Position numbers and translations under genes: made by a program. Positions 23,789 through 36,900 of a stretch of DNA of 64,000 nt are shown piece by piece. This DNA is from Marsupella aquatica (lineage: Eukaryota; Marchantiophyta). The notes under the pieces were generated by a model. That model was not told the DNA's origin. It made no database searches and was given only the letters and a program-made list of their open reading frames with translations. The stretch lies in NCBI GenBank assembly GCA_973895155.1, contig OZ316891.1, forward strand, positions 19,344,001 through 19,408,000, read 5' to 3'. Each line of letters starts with the position of its first letter. The first letter of the stretch is position 1.

Positions 23789-24488
23789 GGCTATTCAGTT
23801 TAGTGTGACCTTCCAGCTCTTTCTTTCTCTAGCATTTTCAGTGCTGATTTCGAGGACGAAGCCAAATTCGGGGGTAGGTTGTGAATGAACTGACGGATGA
23901 ATGGGAAATGCTGATATCCTCTCCCGTACAGATGTGTCAGCTGACGTACCGAAATCTGTGGAGTTACGGCTACGCAGTGACTGATAATTCGATGGGTTAT
24001 GGGTTCTCTCTTCTGAAACAGATTTTGCTCATTGTTTAGCTCGAACAATCAATCAGACGTTGGTACACTGAAATTTTGAGAGGTGCGGTTTGCCGGAGAG
24101 TGAAGCTGGTGTAGACACCTCTCAATTCGCTACTTGTTGGAGTGTAGTTTTAGGATTGGTTGGCGAAGGCATATGGCTGAATTCCTACCGAGCGGTGGGA
24201 ACATTTTGTGAAATTGAAGGCCACTTAATTAAGGCCGTTATCCTTGATTGAGATATCAGATTGTGGTTTTTGGTTTGTGTGCTTGTTTGTTGAGATAGAG
24301 AATCATTGGGATGGATTTCTTATTATCAAATCTATATTCGTTTGGCATTTTTTGTTCCGGTTGCTTATTGGAAGCGGGATTTCCAATCTGCTCACCTTGG
24401 AAGCAGGATTGCTCATAAATGCAGCTGTTTGGCCAGGTTTTCGACTGCTTGTATCCCGTGGTGGAGCAGTGGCAGAAGCTGCCTCGAA

Positions 24489-27400
24489 ATGCAACGCTGT
24501 ATGGTAGCCTCTGTACTGCGGGCTCCCTGGAGAAGCCTCGGCAGCAGGTAAGGGTGTTTGGTCGCATTTGAAGAGTCGAAACGCTATACCAACCGCGCAA
24601 TGTATTTCTTTGAGTACGCCATGTTTGCTATTGTTTGTCGTCTAATAGTCATGCCATGCTCTGTTTTCTTGTGGCCCTTCAATTGTCTAGATATTTTCCG
24701 TCAGTTCACGAAATCGTTCGAATCGCATTGGATGAATCGAGTAACTTCAGCCTTCATTCGACAGTGTGGGTTTGCGTTGATCATTGAGTTCTCATGTTCG
24801 GTTTGGAGGTGTATTCTTAGCAGGCGCTACTCGACCCTTCTTGCAAACAGCTCCTCGGGCCCTGCGTTCGCTACTGTAGAGCCTCAAGGAATTTCGCCGC
24901 AACAACTCGCTCAAGTTTATAATCTCGGTAAGCTTGGATTCTGTGGGACAATCCATTACTGTATAAAGAACAGTTAGTAAAACATCGTAAGGGTGCCCCT
25001 TAGTGCTGGCATGTTCAGTTTGTTAATCCAACCCTCCCCGATCTCTGGACACTGTACTTGTCCTCTCGACGTTGCAGCAAAGAAAACTGTTTGCCGAAAG
25101 TCGACAATAGAGGCAATAAATTATTGTGCTACGTGAGAGGAGGAGTCTGATTAGATGGAAAAAGATAATGCTAGTAGTAATCTATGACCTGATATGCAAG
25201 GTAGAGGATGGCAACCTGAATGGTTGCTTGACGACTTCTTTTGAAGAGGCTGAATTATAATTACTGCATGTCCTGTTGAAGCAGTGGATGGAGAGTGGAC
25301 GGGGTCGGCTGAGTGGGAAGAATTTCTAGACCCACTGAATGGAGAGGGGTTCATGAAAGTGCCAAACACTTCAAAATCTGAAGTAAAGGTATGTAATCCT
25401 CTCGCCGTCGTCAAATTCCTGGATTGCAGACAATTTCGTGATTTGTCCTTCTCCAGTTTTTGATACTGAGACTAGGGTCTCAAGTCTGGATTTTCAGGCC
25501 TTTTGAATGGCCATAAGGTAGACATACGTGGTTCTGTCTGGATGATCTTCACATGTGGGGTCAGTCTTGACTGATGATAGTCTTTGAGTCCTGAGACATG
25601 TTCTCACTGAAATGCATATATGGATTAAATCGGCGCTCTATAGCTATGAAGCTTACCAAAACTTCAATATTTGCTTGCAGCCATTTATTGAGAGCTTGCG
25701 ATCCTGTCCTAAATCAGGTCTGCATAATCCGCTCAAAAATCCTGAAAGGTGCGTTCGAGTTTATTCAACAGAGCCTAGTAAGGTTTGTGCTCGTGTAAGC
25801 GTAATCCAGGAGTTTTTCTTGTAACTTGCTCATTGCTGTGTAAAGTAATTGCTGATCCTGTGGTGCAGATATCTTTTGTATGGAGATGTCTCTGCCAAGG
25901 TGGCATACTCGTTGAGTCAACCAGAGGTTTGTGGATCTCGGCCGTACAATGAAGTTGGACTAAAACTTGTTAATGTGATTAGAGTATGTTGACCACTCTG
26001 CACGTTGGTTAAGAACAGAAATGGAATGGTTTGAAAACTTGAATCCATTATAGGTTTAGGGATTAAATAAGGTCTCAAGGGAGACCATTATTTTACTTGC
26101 ACTTAGCTGCAAGTAAAGCTAGATAGGTGATTTCTCGAAAGGTTTTCTAAATAGTTTGCCTGAACGTACGAATCAGACCGCAGATTTCTTCACAAAGCTT
26201 ATTCAGCGAGTGTCGCCTAAGAGCTATTCCCAAGCATCAGGAGAAGTGACTGTGACGCAGAAGTTTTTCGAAAACTTCTCCGGGGATCAGGTACGGCAAG
26301 CGGGACTATTTTGACTATATCCAGTCAAGTTGTGTAGCGAAGCAGCAGCAGTATGTCTGTAAATGCTGATTGTAACACTTAGCTTAAATCTGGATTGCTG
26401 ACAACTTGGTTTGCGATGGTGGAATGTTTGGCCACGTTTGACCCCTTCTGATTCGCCGAGTATGCTCAGCAAGATTTGATTGAGAGAGATACAATCTTTT
26501 GACAATTCGGACACTCATTTGAATCCTCAACGTGTAGGTCCGCTTCTTGGCCCGATCTTTTGTGATTCCCGGGAATCACTTAGGACAGCAAAGTACTGGA
26601 CTTCGATGGCCTTATGGACCTGTATGTAATCGATACACCATTTTATTCTCCGTCTTTCGCGGCCTATTTTCTACGTTTAAGCCTTGGCAATTGTTCGGTG
26701 AAGCTATAGGAGTTTGTCGAGCTTGAAATGAGAATAAAACGAAGTTGATATATTGGTAATATGCAGGTGGCAATAATAACTCCTTTCAACTTTCCTTTGG
26801 AGATACCTGCCTTGCAGCTGATGGGGGCTCTTTATATGGGAAATAAGCCATTACTAAAGGTTGACAGTAAGGTTAGTCTTCACTCGAAGTGACCCTTACG
26901 TCTAAGAGCCGGGGTGTTTGCGTCGCGTGTGTCAAACATGACACCAAAGCGTTGATATATGGAGTGGGCTTTGAGTTTTGTATCAGAAGCTGAAATTCTT
27001 AATGGATGTTTCCGAGAGAGAATGTCGTCAGTTTAATCATTTGCATCAGCTCTGGGAGACAGCCATTTTAGATTGATCTGAACATTTTACCTTGAATTGA
27101 CCAAATCTGTATGTCGACAAGCATCCTAACATCGTCTTCACTAATCTTTGGGGCACGGTTATAGATGGGGCATGGTTGCAGTGGTCTCCACTATGTTTAT
27201 CGAGGTTAATTTGATGTCGTGGAAAGTCTGATTTTCATCCTTTGTCTTGCAGGTCAGCATTGTGATGGAACAATTTTTGAGGCTTTTACATAGCTGCGGC
27301 CTGCCACTGAAAGACGTTGATTTTCTCAACTCTGACGGTCCAACCATGAATCATGTTCTGGTGGAGGTAACGCAATTATCAAGAAAAGCTTGTTTACCAG

Positions 27401-30144
27401 CTTTTATACTATGGTGGCTACTTTAACAGTCTGCTCCCTGTTAAGGTTAACAGTTACTGTCAAGTCTTTGGCATGTTTGGACATATTCTAATTTTTTTAT
27501 CAAAAAACTCAGTAATCTCAATTTTTTGAGTTTTCTATTTTCCCTGGTCAAATCCTTTGAGTTTGTGAGACTACTATGATAGAGTGGATCTTGAAGTCAT
27601 GTTAACGAAATTTTGTGGTGAATATCACACAGGCAGAACCCAGAATGACATTATTCACAGGAAGCTCAAAGGTTGCGGAAAAGTTGTCGAGTGACTTGAA
27701 GGGACGAATAAAGCTTGAAGATGCTGGATTCGATTGGAAGATTCTTGGACCTGACGTGCAGGAGGTGATTTGATTTTCTGATTCAGAGCAGTTGCATCCA
27801 ACTTCAGCTTCATAGTATCCATTAGTATCTCTGTGTACTTTGCCATGGAAAGGCTGGTTCTACCAATTTGAAAAACTGTGTTTTCCTGAAACAGGCAGAC
27901 TATGTTGCATGGGTTTGCGATCAAGATGCATATGCTTGCAGTGGACAAAAGTGTTCCGCGCAGTCGATTCTATTTGTGCATGAGGTACATGCAATCTAAA
28001 CTAAGCTACGCAAATTCCGTGGTTTTCCGCACTTGACCATTATGATACCACTTTTTAATGACCATCTTTGAATGAGCTTTTCAACTGCCACAGCCTCTTT
28101 GCAATGTGTTTCCCAATATATAATGTGCCCTGGGAAAATTGTGGCGATGTCTTTTCAGTGAACCCCACACTGAGTAAGGAGTGCTTACTGTTATGTTTCT
28201 TGATATTTCTCTAATGTCAAATTCATGCCTTAACCCATGGAGATTGTCTTTCCATTACTGGTCTTTTACAGAATTGGACTGCAGCTGGCTTTCTTGATAA
28301 ATTGAAGAATTTGGCAGGGAGGAGAAAACTTGAGGATCTGACTGTTGGCCCAGTCCTTACGGTAAGATGAACTCCAGACCTAAGTCATCCAGCAATTGTT
28401 TCCCAGAACATTGTATGAGTTCAGTGTCAAGAAGATACTAAAAATGTTGAAGATATACAGGGTGTCCGTCGTTTCCTGATGTAAGATATAAGAGCTCGAG
28501 CTTCCTCACATGTAGAACCTGTCTTTTGAATCATGGTATTTCTTGCCAAACATCTTTCTGCTATAACACTAGACATTTTACAAATACAGGATTTCACTAG
28601 CCTTTGGTCCATAGATTCCTATGGGTAGACTTAATAATGACAAAGTTAGAATTCTAGTGAGAGAGCATAATACAATATCAAAGAAAGATCATACGTTGAA
28701 AGAAGCCTTAATAGATACTTTTCAAAACACTTACAAGTAAGAAAATTGAACTAGATCTTACATTCCCGATATTAGATTCCTACACTCAGAGGCTTAATTC
28801 TCCATTTTCTGCATTTCGAATTTCGTGTTGCGGACAGTTTATTTTGCTGAAACCTATTTTCTGGTTCATGGTAATACCTTTGTATATATGCAGGTTACAA
28901 CTCAACGAATTCTTGACCACGTCGAAAATGTTCTGGCTATTCCTGGTTCGAAGCTGGTATTCGGGGCGAAACGACTGACAGGTCACAGCATCCCGGAAAT
29001 ATATGGTGCTGTGGAGCCAACTGCAGTTTTTGTTCCTTTAGAGGAGATATTGAAAGAGGAAAACTTTGATCTTGTTACCACTGAAATCTTTGGTCCCTTC
29101 CAGGTACTTGGTTGTTTCCTCCTTCCGATGTCGTCAATGGCATGTTCAAAGCTGAGCTTCTAACTTTTACACAGCATCAGATGATATGTCATATGTGTAA
29201 TTACTTGTTTGGCTTATGTGAGATTATAACCATTAATGGATCCTAGCTTTCATGGTTATATCCTGAAGTATCCCTATGACTTTCAGCGACGCCTCCTTTT
29301 CATCTCATTGTATTTGTTGGTCGTCTTTGCTTTACCTTTCAGTCTTACGCCACTCCTTATTCTGATTTGTACAACTGGACGTGAAATACCAGATTGTAAC
29401 GGAGTACAAAAAGGAAAGCTTGCATCTGGTGCTTGAAGCTTGTGAGAAGATGCATGCAAATCTGACAGCTGCAGTAGTCTCCAACGATACTCACTTTCTT
29501 CAGGTATCTGTCCTGACTACCAAAACTCAGCTCCGGGCATATCTCTGGGAATCTAAAGTTCCAATGAAGCTGTTTTTAAGCTGAACCCGGTTTAAGCTAA
29601 AGTTACTGCAGGACTGTGATTTAAGATTCAAGACAATTCTTCTCTCGAATACAAGGGGTGTGGGTGAGGCTTTCTGTTGTCATTTATCCTCAGACAATCA
29701 TCTGTGACAAGTCTTTAATCTCGACATATTGCAGGAAGTACTTGGCAGTACTGTAAACGGAACCACCTATGCAGGTATCAGGGCTAGGACCACTGGTGCT
29801 CCTCAAAATCACTGGTAAGGGTCGTCTTATTCACGTTCTGTCAAATAGGTCAGGTTTAGCTTTCATTTACTGGGATTCCTCCATACATCGACGCCAGATG
29901 AAAGTAGCAATTGCAAGAAGGGACGAAACTCCAATTCGAAACATCCCTGGTGTTTCATCTTCGTCAGGACTTCAGTTTACATTGACCGGTAACTTTCTGA
30001 CGCAGGTTTGGCCCTTGTGGAGACCCGAGAGGAGCAGGCATAGGGACTCCCGAGGCCATTAAGCTAGTTTGGTCTAGTCACCGAGAAATCATCCAAGATA
30101 TAGGACCAGTATCTGGCAATTGGACTACTCCTGCACCCACGTGA
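24489..30144 (+). CDS. ALDH12A1: Delta-1-pyrroline-5-carboxylate dehydrogenase (ALDH12 family)
   Basis: Mitochondrial enzyme of proline breakdown: oxidises glutamate semialdehyde/P5C to glutamate with NAD. Sixteen exons: 24489-24547, 24824-24927, 25285-25388, 25681-25748, 25869-25926, 26177-26290, 26538-26621, 26767-26871, 27253-27366, 27633-27764, 27895-27984, 28272-28361, 28894-29103, 29393-29503, 29735-29814, 30006-30144. All junctions keep phase. The product is 553 aa, as in flowering-plant ALDH12A1. The first 20 residues are Arg-rich without acids (mitochondrial presequence). Visible family landmarks are ITPFNFPLEIPALQLMGALY, MTLFTGSSKVAEKL, LEDAGFDWKILGPD, the catalytic Cys (C334) in ACSGQKCSAQS, EIFGPFQ, and GTPEAIKLVWSSHRE near the end. 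The start is the first in-frame ATG. No truncation or lost catalytic residue was seen. Confidence 0.96.
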
Positions 30145-31615
30145 CACTAATTCTGTTGTTTCCTCTGGATTTTCCATAGCATGGGGAAGCTTTCCCAAGG
30201 GCATTAGGCTCTTATCCTCTTCATCAGGAAATATGAGCTTGGAAACCCTCTCCGTGGAATTTCTTCAATTTTGATTTGTTCTCATCGGTAGGCCTTTTCA
30301 GTGGTAGGTGTAGTTGACAGGGAAAGTTATCTCAAAGCATTGATGGCCGGTGGAGCGGCAGTGCAAGGACAATAATTTGCAGCCAGATACTTTCTTTTGC
30401 TGCATGCTTGTGATTAGGTTGAGAAGCTGCAATCTATCAATTTCCACTGTAATTATGGGCTAATTACAGCAGGTGATTGAAACTAAAATCTAGGTGGGTT
30501 GGGGAAACTCTCAATAAAGCATGCTTGGTATGTATTTAGTCTGTGTCTATTGTCCACGACTTACAAAGTTGAATGGAGTGTTTCTTTGGTGGCAGAAGAT
30601 CTGCTGCTGGACCGAGTTCCGCCTTGCATAAAAGAAATATACTTGTGTGTCCAAATCTTGTTACCATCTTCACTCGGCATTTCTTGCTTCCCTATTTTCG
30701 AGATGAAAAAGTTTTCATGACAACCCAAATGTAACGAGATATTGCAACCGGAGAAGCCATGTCAACCGTAGAGAGTTGGTCAGTGCCCATCTATGACTGA
30801 TGTATCATTGGGCAAGTGAACTGTTTCATTGTACTGAACTGTGGTTAGGATATGCTGCAGTAAATTGTTTTTTTCCTAATTTGCAGCACACGCAGGTAAC
30901 CATCTAACGTTGGTATCAACATGTCTTGAGATCATTTGAGATTAGAAAACAATTCATTTATTAAATTCGTCGCAGTTCAGCCTTTGGTAGGCAATGATAA
31001 TGATGGGAAAGAAGGAAGGAATTTGGTCATTCTTTCTGGGGAATGTTGTTGGGTGTCTACGTTTTTCAAATACTCTCCATCCCGCTCTCCATATGCAATT
31101 CTCAAGATAACTTGAAAAATCAAATTGTAGGTTCTCAAAATGGAAATGCTAAGATGAAAAGAATAGTAGAGGAATCATTTTGAAATTCTCAAATAATATA
31201 AGGTCCCACCTCTTTTCCATTGTCTGGGGTTTTCAGCTTGCTTTGGCGGACTGGGATTCTCGAGAAGTGCTTCCCTGACTATCGTTCAATCGTTGGCCCC
31301 GCCCTGCTGTTTTTCCTTCTCCTTTCGGCTTCGCCTCTCCCCTTCATGCTCCCTTCTACCCTCTGCCTCCCCTTTCCCCCCTTTATGGCCCTTTTGCCTC
31401 TCTTGGCTGTCCTGGACCCTCCTTACAAATGCAAGGAGGGACACCCCGCCCTTGCATCCTTTCCTCACTCGGCCTCCTGACGTGCGATCCGCAGCATCGC
31501 ACAGCTCGATGGCTCGACCCAACCCTGCACTTCCTTGATTTCCTTGCCTTAATGACACTTTTTTGCCTCACAGCACATTCAGGCTTCAACGACACCTCCT
31601 TGCCCCACATGCACA
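30145..31615. other. Intergenic 3' flank of ALDH12 gene
   Basis: No further gene recognised. A strongly pyrimidine-rich stretch on the plus strand at about 31310-31400 generates spurious open frames on both strands. Confidence 0.4.
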
Positions 31616-31621
31616 TCGTTT

Positions 31622-31770
31622 CTGCAAAGCAAAGGTTATGACGTAGTTGCGATGTATATCTTGGAGCTCTGAAGCTATGGTTGTACATCACAAGAACATC
31701 TTCCTGCAAAGCAAGGGTACTGACAGAGTTGCTAGGTATATCTTGGAGCTCTGAAGCTATGGTTGTACAG
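31622..31770. repeat. About 81-bp tandem duplication
   Basis: ctgcaaagcaa...tatatcttggagctctgaag...ctatggttgtaca is found from 31622 and again from 31703, with moderate divergence. It is intergenic. Confidence 0.8.
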
Positions 31771-32468
31771 AAGTACCAGATACTAGGGAAGCTGTCCATA
31801 TTTAATCCAGCTTGCACGTGAGGCATCGTCGCTGCAACCATCTCGTGCCTTTGGCATCACTCTTTCAGTATTGTCATTGTTGCTGTTGACAGAAACAGGT
31901 GGATGTAAGCCATTCTGCACTAATCTCATTCAGTGACAAATGCAAAACTTTTAGTCTGTACGTAGATTTACATCCCTACATCTTTGAAGTCCTTTGGAGC
32001 AAAAATGTTTGGAACCATGTCATTTCTGAAAGTGTCGATCACTGACTATAGAAAACCTTGGAAAAGCTATCGAACAAAACTAAGGAGGAGAATTGAAATC
32101 TTGCGTAGATTGGCACTTGTCCTCTCTTCGCTGGGGATCCACGAATGCTGTCGATCCCGAGTGTTCTTGTCCACGAATGCAGCAGGACTAATTCCCATAT
32201 AGCGCACTTGGCCTCCCCATCCTTCTCATTCATTATTCTCAGATGCCCCAAACTCTGCAGCGATCAGAAACTTAAAAGATTTTGGTGATTATAGAGCTTT
32301 CTTTGTTAGTCAAACTTAGATTACACTGACGGACTGCTGTTGTCAATCTGGACAAATTCCAGTCTCTTCGCTGGAGATCCTCCATCCCGAGCTCATTCTT
32401 TCCACCTTTCTTCGAAACTAACACTAAAACTTCCATTTGAGATTCTGAACCCGGCTCCATCTCGTTTC

Positions 32469-32914
32469 ATGACCAGACTCCCCTCCAGAGGTGCACGATC
32501 TTCCACCTACATCCCATCCAGTAGAGAGCCCTCTGAATCCAACCCACAGCTTCCTAGTCTATCGCCTATCGTCAGTTATAATCAGCCTCGGTGTTCCTTC
32601 GAAGCTGGAAGAAGATCTCAGCATTCAGGTTGTACATTACATTCTTTAAATGTACTATACAACGTGCGTAATGGGTGTGGGACTAATTTTGTCATAGAGG
32701 GATGGAACTTTTCAGCTAGGCAGATTTTAAGTTTTTCAGGTTGGGAATCCGGGGGTGTCAATGCATCCTCCATTGACATTGCACAACGATTGCTGGCTCT
32801 GTTGCGCGTTTGTTCTGATTCGGCTGAGGTTGTAGTCCCGTTCCTCCCTTTCCTCCCTTTCCACTTTTCGTCCGTGTTGAAAGATGCCTTTAATGCTTTG
32901 GTTGCCTGTTTTTA
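32469..32914 (+). other. Open reading segment, unrecognised, possible exon
   Basis: A plus-strand open frame from ATG 32469 to a stop at about 32914 (roughly 148 codons). It begins MTRLPSRGARSSTYIPSS and is Ser/Pro/Arg-rich early. I recognise no domain. A GT after a CAG near 32629 could be a splice donor. It may be a short lineage-specific gene or a chance frame. Confidence 0.15.
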
Positions 32915-33033
32915 AAGTCCGCAGTATTTGTTAAACGATTGTTGATTCGGAAACATGTGTAGTTTGATTCATAGCAAGGTGATCCCGAGTTCTTCCTGTT
33001 GGCGTTAGAGCATCTCCATCCCAACAGATGAGA

Positions 33034-33128
33034 TCTAAACCCTAAACTTTTATATGGCCAGTGGTGGTTTAAGAGCATCTCTCTAAACCCTAAACTTTTA
33101 TATGGCCAGTGGTGGTTTAAGAGCATCT
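33034..33128. repeat. About 47-bp tandem duplication with gagcatctc words
   Basis: Two copies of ctaaaccctaaacttttata...ggtggtttaagagcatctc. The preceding words gagcatctccatccc resemble the ends of small plant transposons, but no terminal inverted repeat pair was found. Confidence 0.75.
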
Positions 33129-33414
33129 CAAATGGCTCCTCAATTTCAGGAAAAAATACTAAAAATGGTGAAATTTGTGGAACCATGTTTTTGTCATGGC
33201 GAATGGCTCTTTAAGATTGCCTCTCCCCTTGCCTTAGGAGAGTTGGCTGTTGCTCATATTTCTTCTAAGAATAAACTAACCATTGTTGGTGATTAATTTA
33301 ACTCCCTCATTAACTCACCTCCATTATTCAAACCTATTCCAATATGCAACTGGTCATGTGCTCTAACTTGTTGCATAACTCAAACTTATTTCTTTGGGGC
33401 ATTATGGCACATGG

Positions 33415-33758
33415 TGTTGAGCATAGACGACATTCGTAACGGCAAGCCCATGAACCATCCAACGCACAAGAGTCGACACAAAGAGATACGTGGTTCACCT
33501 CCACATGAGGTTACGTCCACGGGAACACACAAGAGCATTACTGCACTCTAGGCCGACCGGCCATACCAAGCATCCACAGCACAAGCTCTCTCTATCTCTC
33601 AACTAGCTCCATAACAATGAGCCTTTGTTCCACCAGGGTCTGGCATCAGCCCTGGCTATATGCACAACAACACTACCGCTAACCTTAGCTAGGTCCTAAC
33701 CCGAGTTAGCCTAACTGTGGTTAGCACAAGAGTCACAAGACTAGAGCAATATCTAACA
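33415..33758 (-). repeat. 3' LTR of the Copia element
   Basis: On the plus strand it starts TGTTGAGCATAG and ends TATCTAACA, giving the TG...CA ends typical of LTRs with a short TGTT/AACA inverted terminus. Its partner is at 39836-40179. Confidence 0.95.
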
Positions 33759-33770
33759 AACTCCCCCTTG
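33759..33770 (-). promoter_or_regulatory. Polypurine tract
   Basis: On the element strand CAAGGGGGAGTT directly abuts the 3' LTR. This is the expected place and composition for plus-strand DNA priming. Confidence 0.85.
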
Positions 33771-33965
33771 ACTCTTGTCTTGGGGACTGGACTAAATCCT
33801 ACCATATGGAATCCTCAGCGGGAAGTTCTAGACAATCACCAAACCAGGTCTCCCCCTAAAAACCACAAGAGTTAACTAAGGGCTAACTAGAACTAAGCCG
33901 TAGCCTAACAGGAATGAGTAATCCATGTACAAATAGTCACACATTGCTAAATAACTCTACTTGCA

Positions 33966-36900
33966 CTACAACTGCAAAACCTGCAAAGTAGCACGGTGTC
34001 TTGAGAAACTCTCCAAAGGAATCACTTTGGTAAAGGCATCAGCGGGATTGAGCTTTCCATCAATCTTGACTAGCTCAAAAGTTTTATCAGACATTGTTTG
34101 CCTGATAAAATGGTACCTGATATCAATGTGCTTCACCCTGCTATCCATCACCTGGTTAGCAGCCAAGTGAAGAGCACTCTGACTATCACAGTTTAGAGTC
34201 ATTTTTCCATGCTCTAAACCCATCTCCGCGATCAACTTATCCAACCAAATTGCTTCCTTTGCTGCTTCTGCTGCTGCAACATACTCTGCTTCTGTAGTAG
34301 ACTGAGATATGCACTTCTGCAAGGTAGATTTCCAACTGATACATCCTCCTCCAAGAGTGTAAACAAACCCAGTTGTAGACCTCCTTGTATCTAGACAGCC
34401 TCCATAGTCAGAATCTACATAGCCAACCAACGTTCTATCTGATCTGTTATCAAATAGTAATCCATAGTCTTGTGTTCCCTTCACATACTTGAGAATCCAT
34501 TTCACAGCTTCCCAGTGTACCTTCCCTGGATTTGACATGAATCTGCTAACCTTGCCCATCGCTAGGGCCAAGTCAGGCCTAGTACAAGTCATCAAATACA
34601 TCAGACTGCCTACTGCCTTCTCATAAGGAATCTTAGCCATCCGACCTTTCTCCACAGCATCCGTAGGAGAGAAAGCCGATGATAACTTGAAATGTGAAGC
34701 TAAAGGAATACTCACTGGCTTACAATTCTCCATGTTGAATCGTGCAAGTACTTTCCTCGCATACTGGCCTTGACTCAAGCACAACTGTCCAGTCTCAGAG
34801 TTCCTAAAAATCTCCATCCCTAAGATCCTCTTGGCCTTACCAAGATCCTTCATCATGAATTCAGCACTCAATTTTGCCTTGAGACTGTCAACCTCAGATT
34901 GATCTTTAGCCACAATCAGCATGTCATCCACATAGATCACCAGAATGATGAAACCGAATACATCATTCTCGACTGATTTCATATACACACAAGGATCATA
35001 CACGATCCTTGTAAAACCTTGAGCAAACATGAAATCATCAAACCGCTTGTTCCATTGTCTGGGAGACTGCTTCAATCCATACAAGGACTTGAGCAATCTA
35101 CAAACTAAGTTCTCTTGGCCCTTCTTGATAAAGCCTAGTGGTTTTCTCATGAAGATCATCTCTTCCAAGTTGCCATAGAGAAAAGCAATAACAACATCCA
35201 TCTGATCCATCACCAGACCAAAAAACACAACAAGCTGACACAAGATCCGAATTGTGGAATACTTAGCTACCGGTGAAAAGACCTCATTGTAATCCACTCC
35301 TTTCTCCTGAGTGAATCCCTTGGCAACAAGCCTTGCCTTGTAGATCTTGTCTCCACCCTCTGAAGGACTATCCTTCAACTTGTAAATCCACTTACTGTCC
35401 ACCACTTGCTGACCTCTTGGAAGCTCCACCAGCTCCCATGTCTTGTTGTCACTCAAAGATTGCAACTCCCTCTGCATTGCTGCATTCCACTCATGCTTCT
35501 GCTCTGAAGCACAAGCCTCGTTGTACGAAGAAGGCTCTCCTTCTTCCAAGATCAAAGCCATGTCATCTTCATCAGGTGCAATGTCAATATCATCTAGCTT
35601 AGATGAGTCTACCCATTGACCATACCTGGTAGGAGCTCTAGTAGAACGACTGGAAGTTCTTCTAGTAGATGACTCAGGCTGATCTGCTGTTGCTGCTGGA
35701 TGAATTTGAGGTACCCCAGCAACAATCTGCTCCTCTTGTTCCATCACAGGAACCAGCTCCAAGCCCGGAGCTTCTCCATCTCTCCTGTCATGAACTGCAT
35801 CATGACTAATCTCCCCCTCAACCCGGTCCGGGATGGGAGATTTCCCCTTGTCAGTATGGGAGTCCTGAGAACTCTCCCCCTCCTTTGATGATCTGGATTC
35901 ATTAAAGGACACATCTCTACTGACAATTAGTTTACAGGTTACTGGATCCCATAACCTATAACCCTTAACACCTTTCTGATAGCCAAGGAAAATGCACTTC
36001 TTCGACTTGGACTCCAGCTTGGATCGAAGCTGGGAAGGTGTAAGCACATAAGCATCACATCCAAAAATCCTCAGATGTGAGTAATCTGCTGGACGCCCGT
36101 ACCTCATTTCAAATGGCGTCTTGAATCCAATAGAACTGGATGGAGAAAAATTTACCAAATAAGCTGCAGTGTTGACAGCTTCAGCCCAAAACTCATGTGG
36201 TAAGCATGATTGACTCAACATACTCCTTGAGCGGTCCAATAGTGTTCGGTTGAGTCTCTCAGAAACACCATTCTGCTGAGGAGTATAACTTGTTGTGAGA
36301 TGGCGGGTAAACCCCTGCTCCTTACAATACGTTCTAAATTCCCCGGAACTGTATTCACCGTCGTTATCCGATCGAAGATATCTCACCTTATTACCAGTCT
36401 GATTCTCTACTTGGGCTTTCCACTCCTTAAAAGTGGCAAAAACATCAGACTTATTGTGTAGAAAGTATATCCACACATACCTTGAGTAATCGTCTATGAA
36501 CGTGACATAGTATAACCATCCAGAATGTGAGGGAGTAGGGGCTGGACCCCACACATCACTATGTACATACTCAAGTACCTCCTTGCTGGTGTGAGTTCCA
36601 ACTCCGAAGGGTTTCCTGTGCTGCTTCCCTAGCACACAGTGCTCACAAAATTCCAACTTACAAGATTTCAAATTAGAAAATAATTCTTTCTTCTGAAGAA
36701 TAACCAAACCTTTTTCACTCATGTGGCCCAAACGGAAGTGCCACAACCGGGCCGTCTCCTCATGAGATAAGGTTAGATTGGCTTCATCACAGACTACACT
36801 GCCCTCCAAAACGTATAGATTGCTATGTCTCTTTCCCTTCAATATAACTTTAGTACCAGTTGAAACCTGAAAAACACCATTAGCAGAGCTCCATTGATGG

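Noticed and set aside
31286-31841. Minus-strand gene of 90-152 codons
   Set aside because: Produced by a pyrimidine-rich strand bias; peptide is low complexity (Gly/Lys/Glu/Arg).
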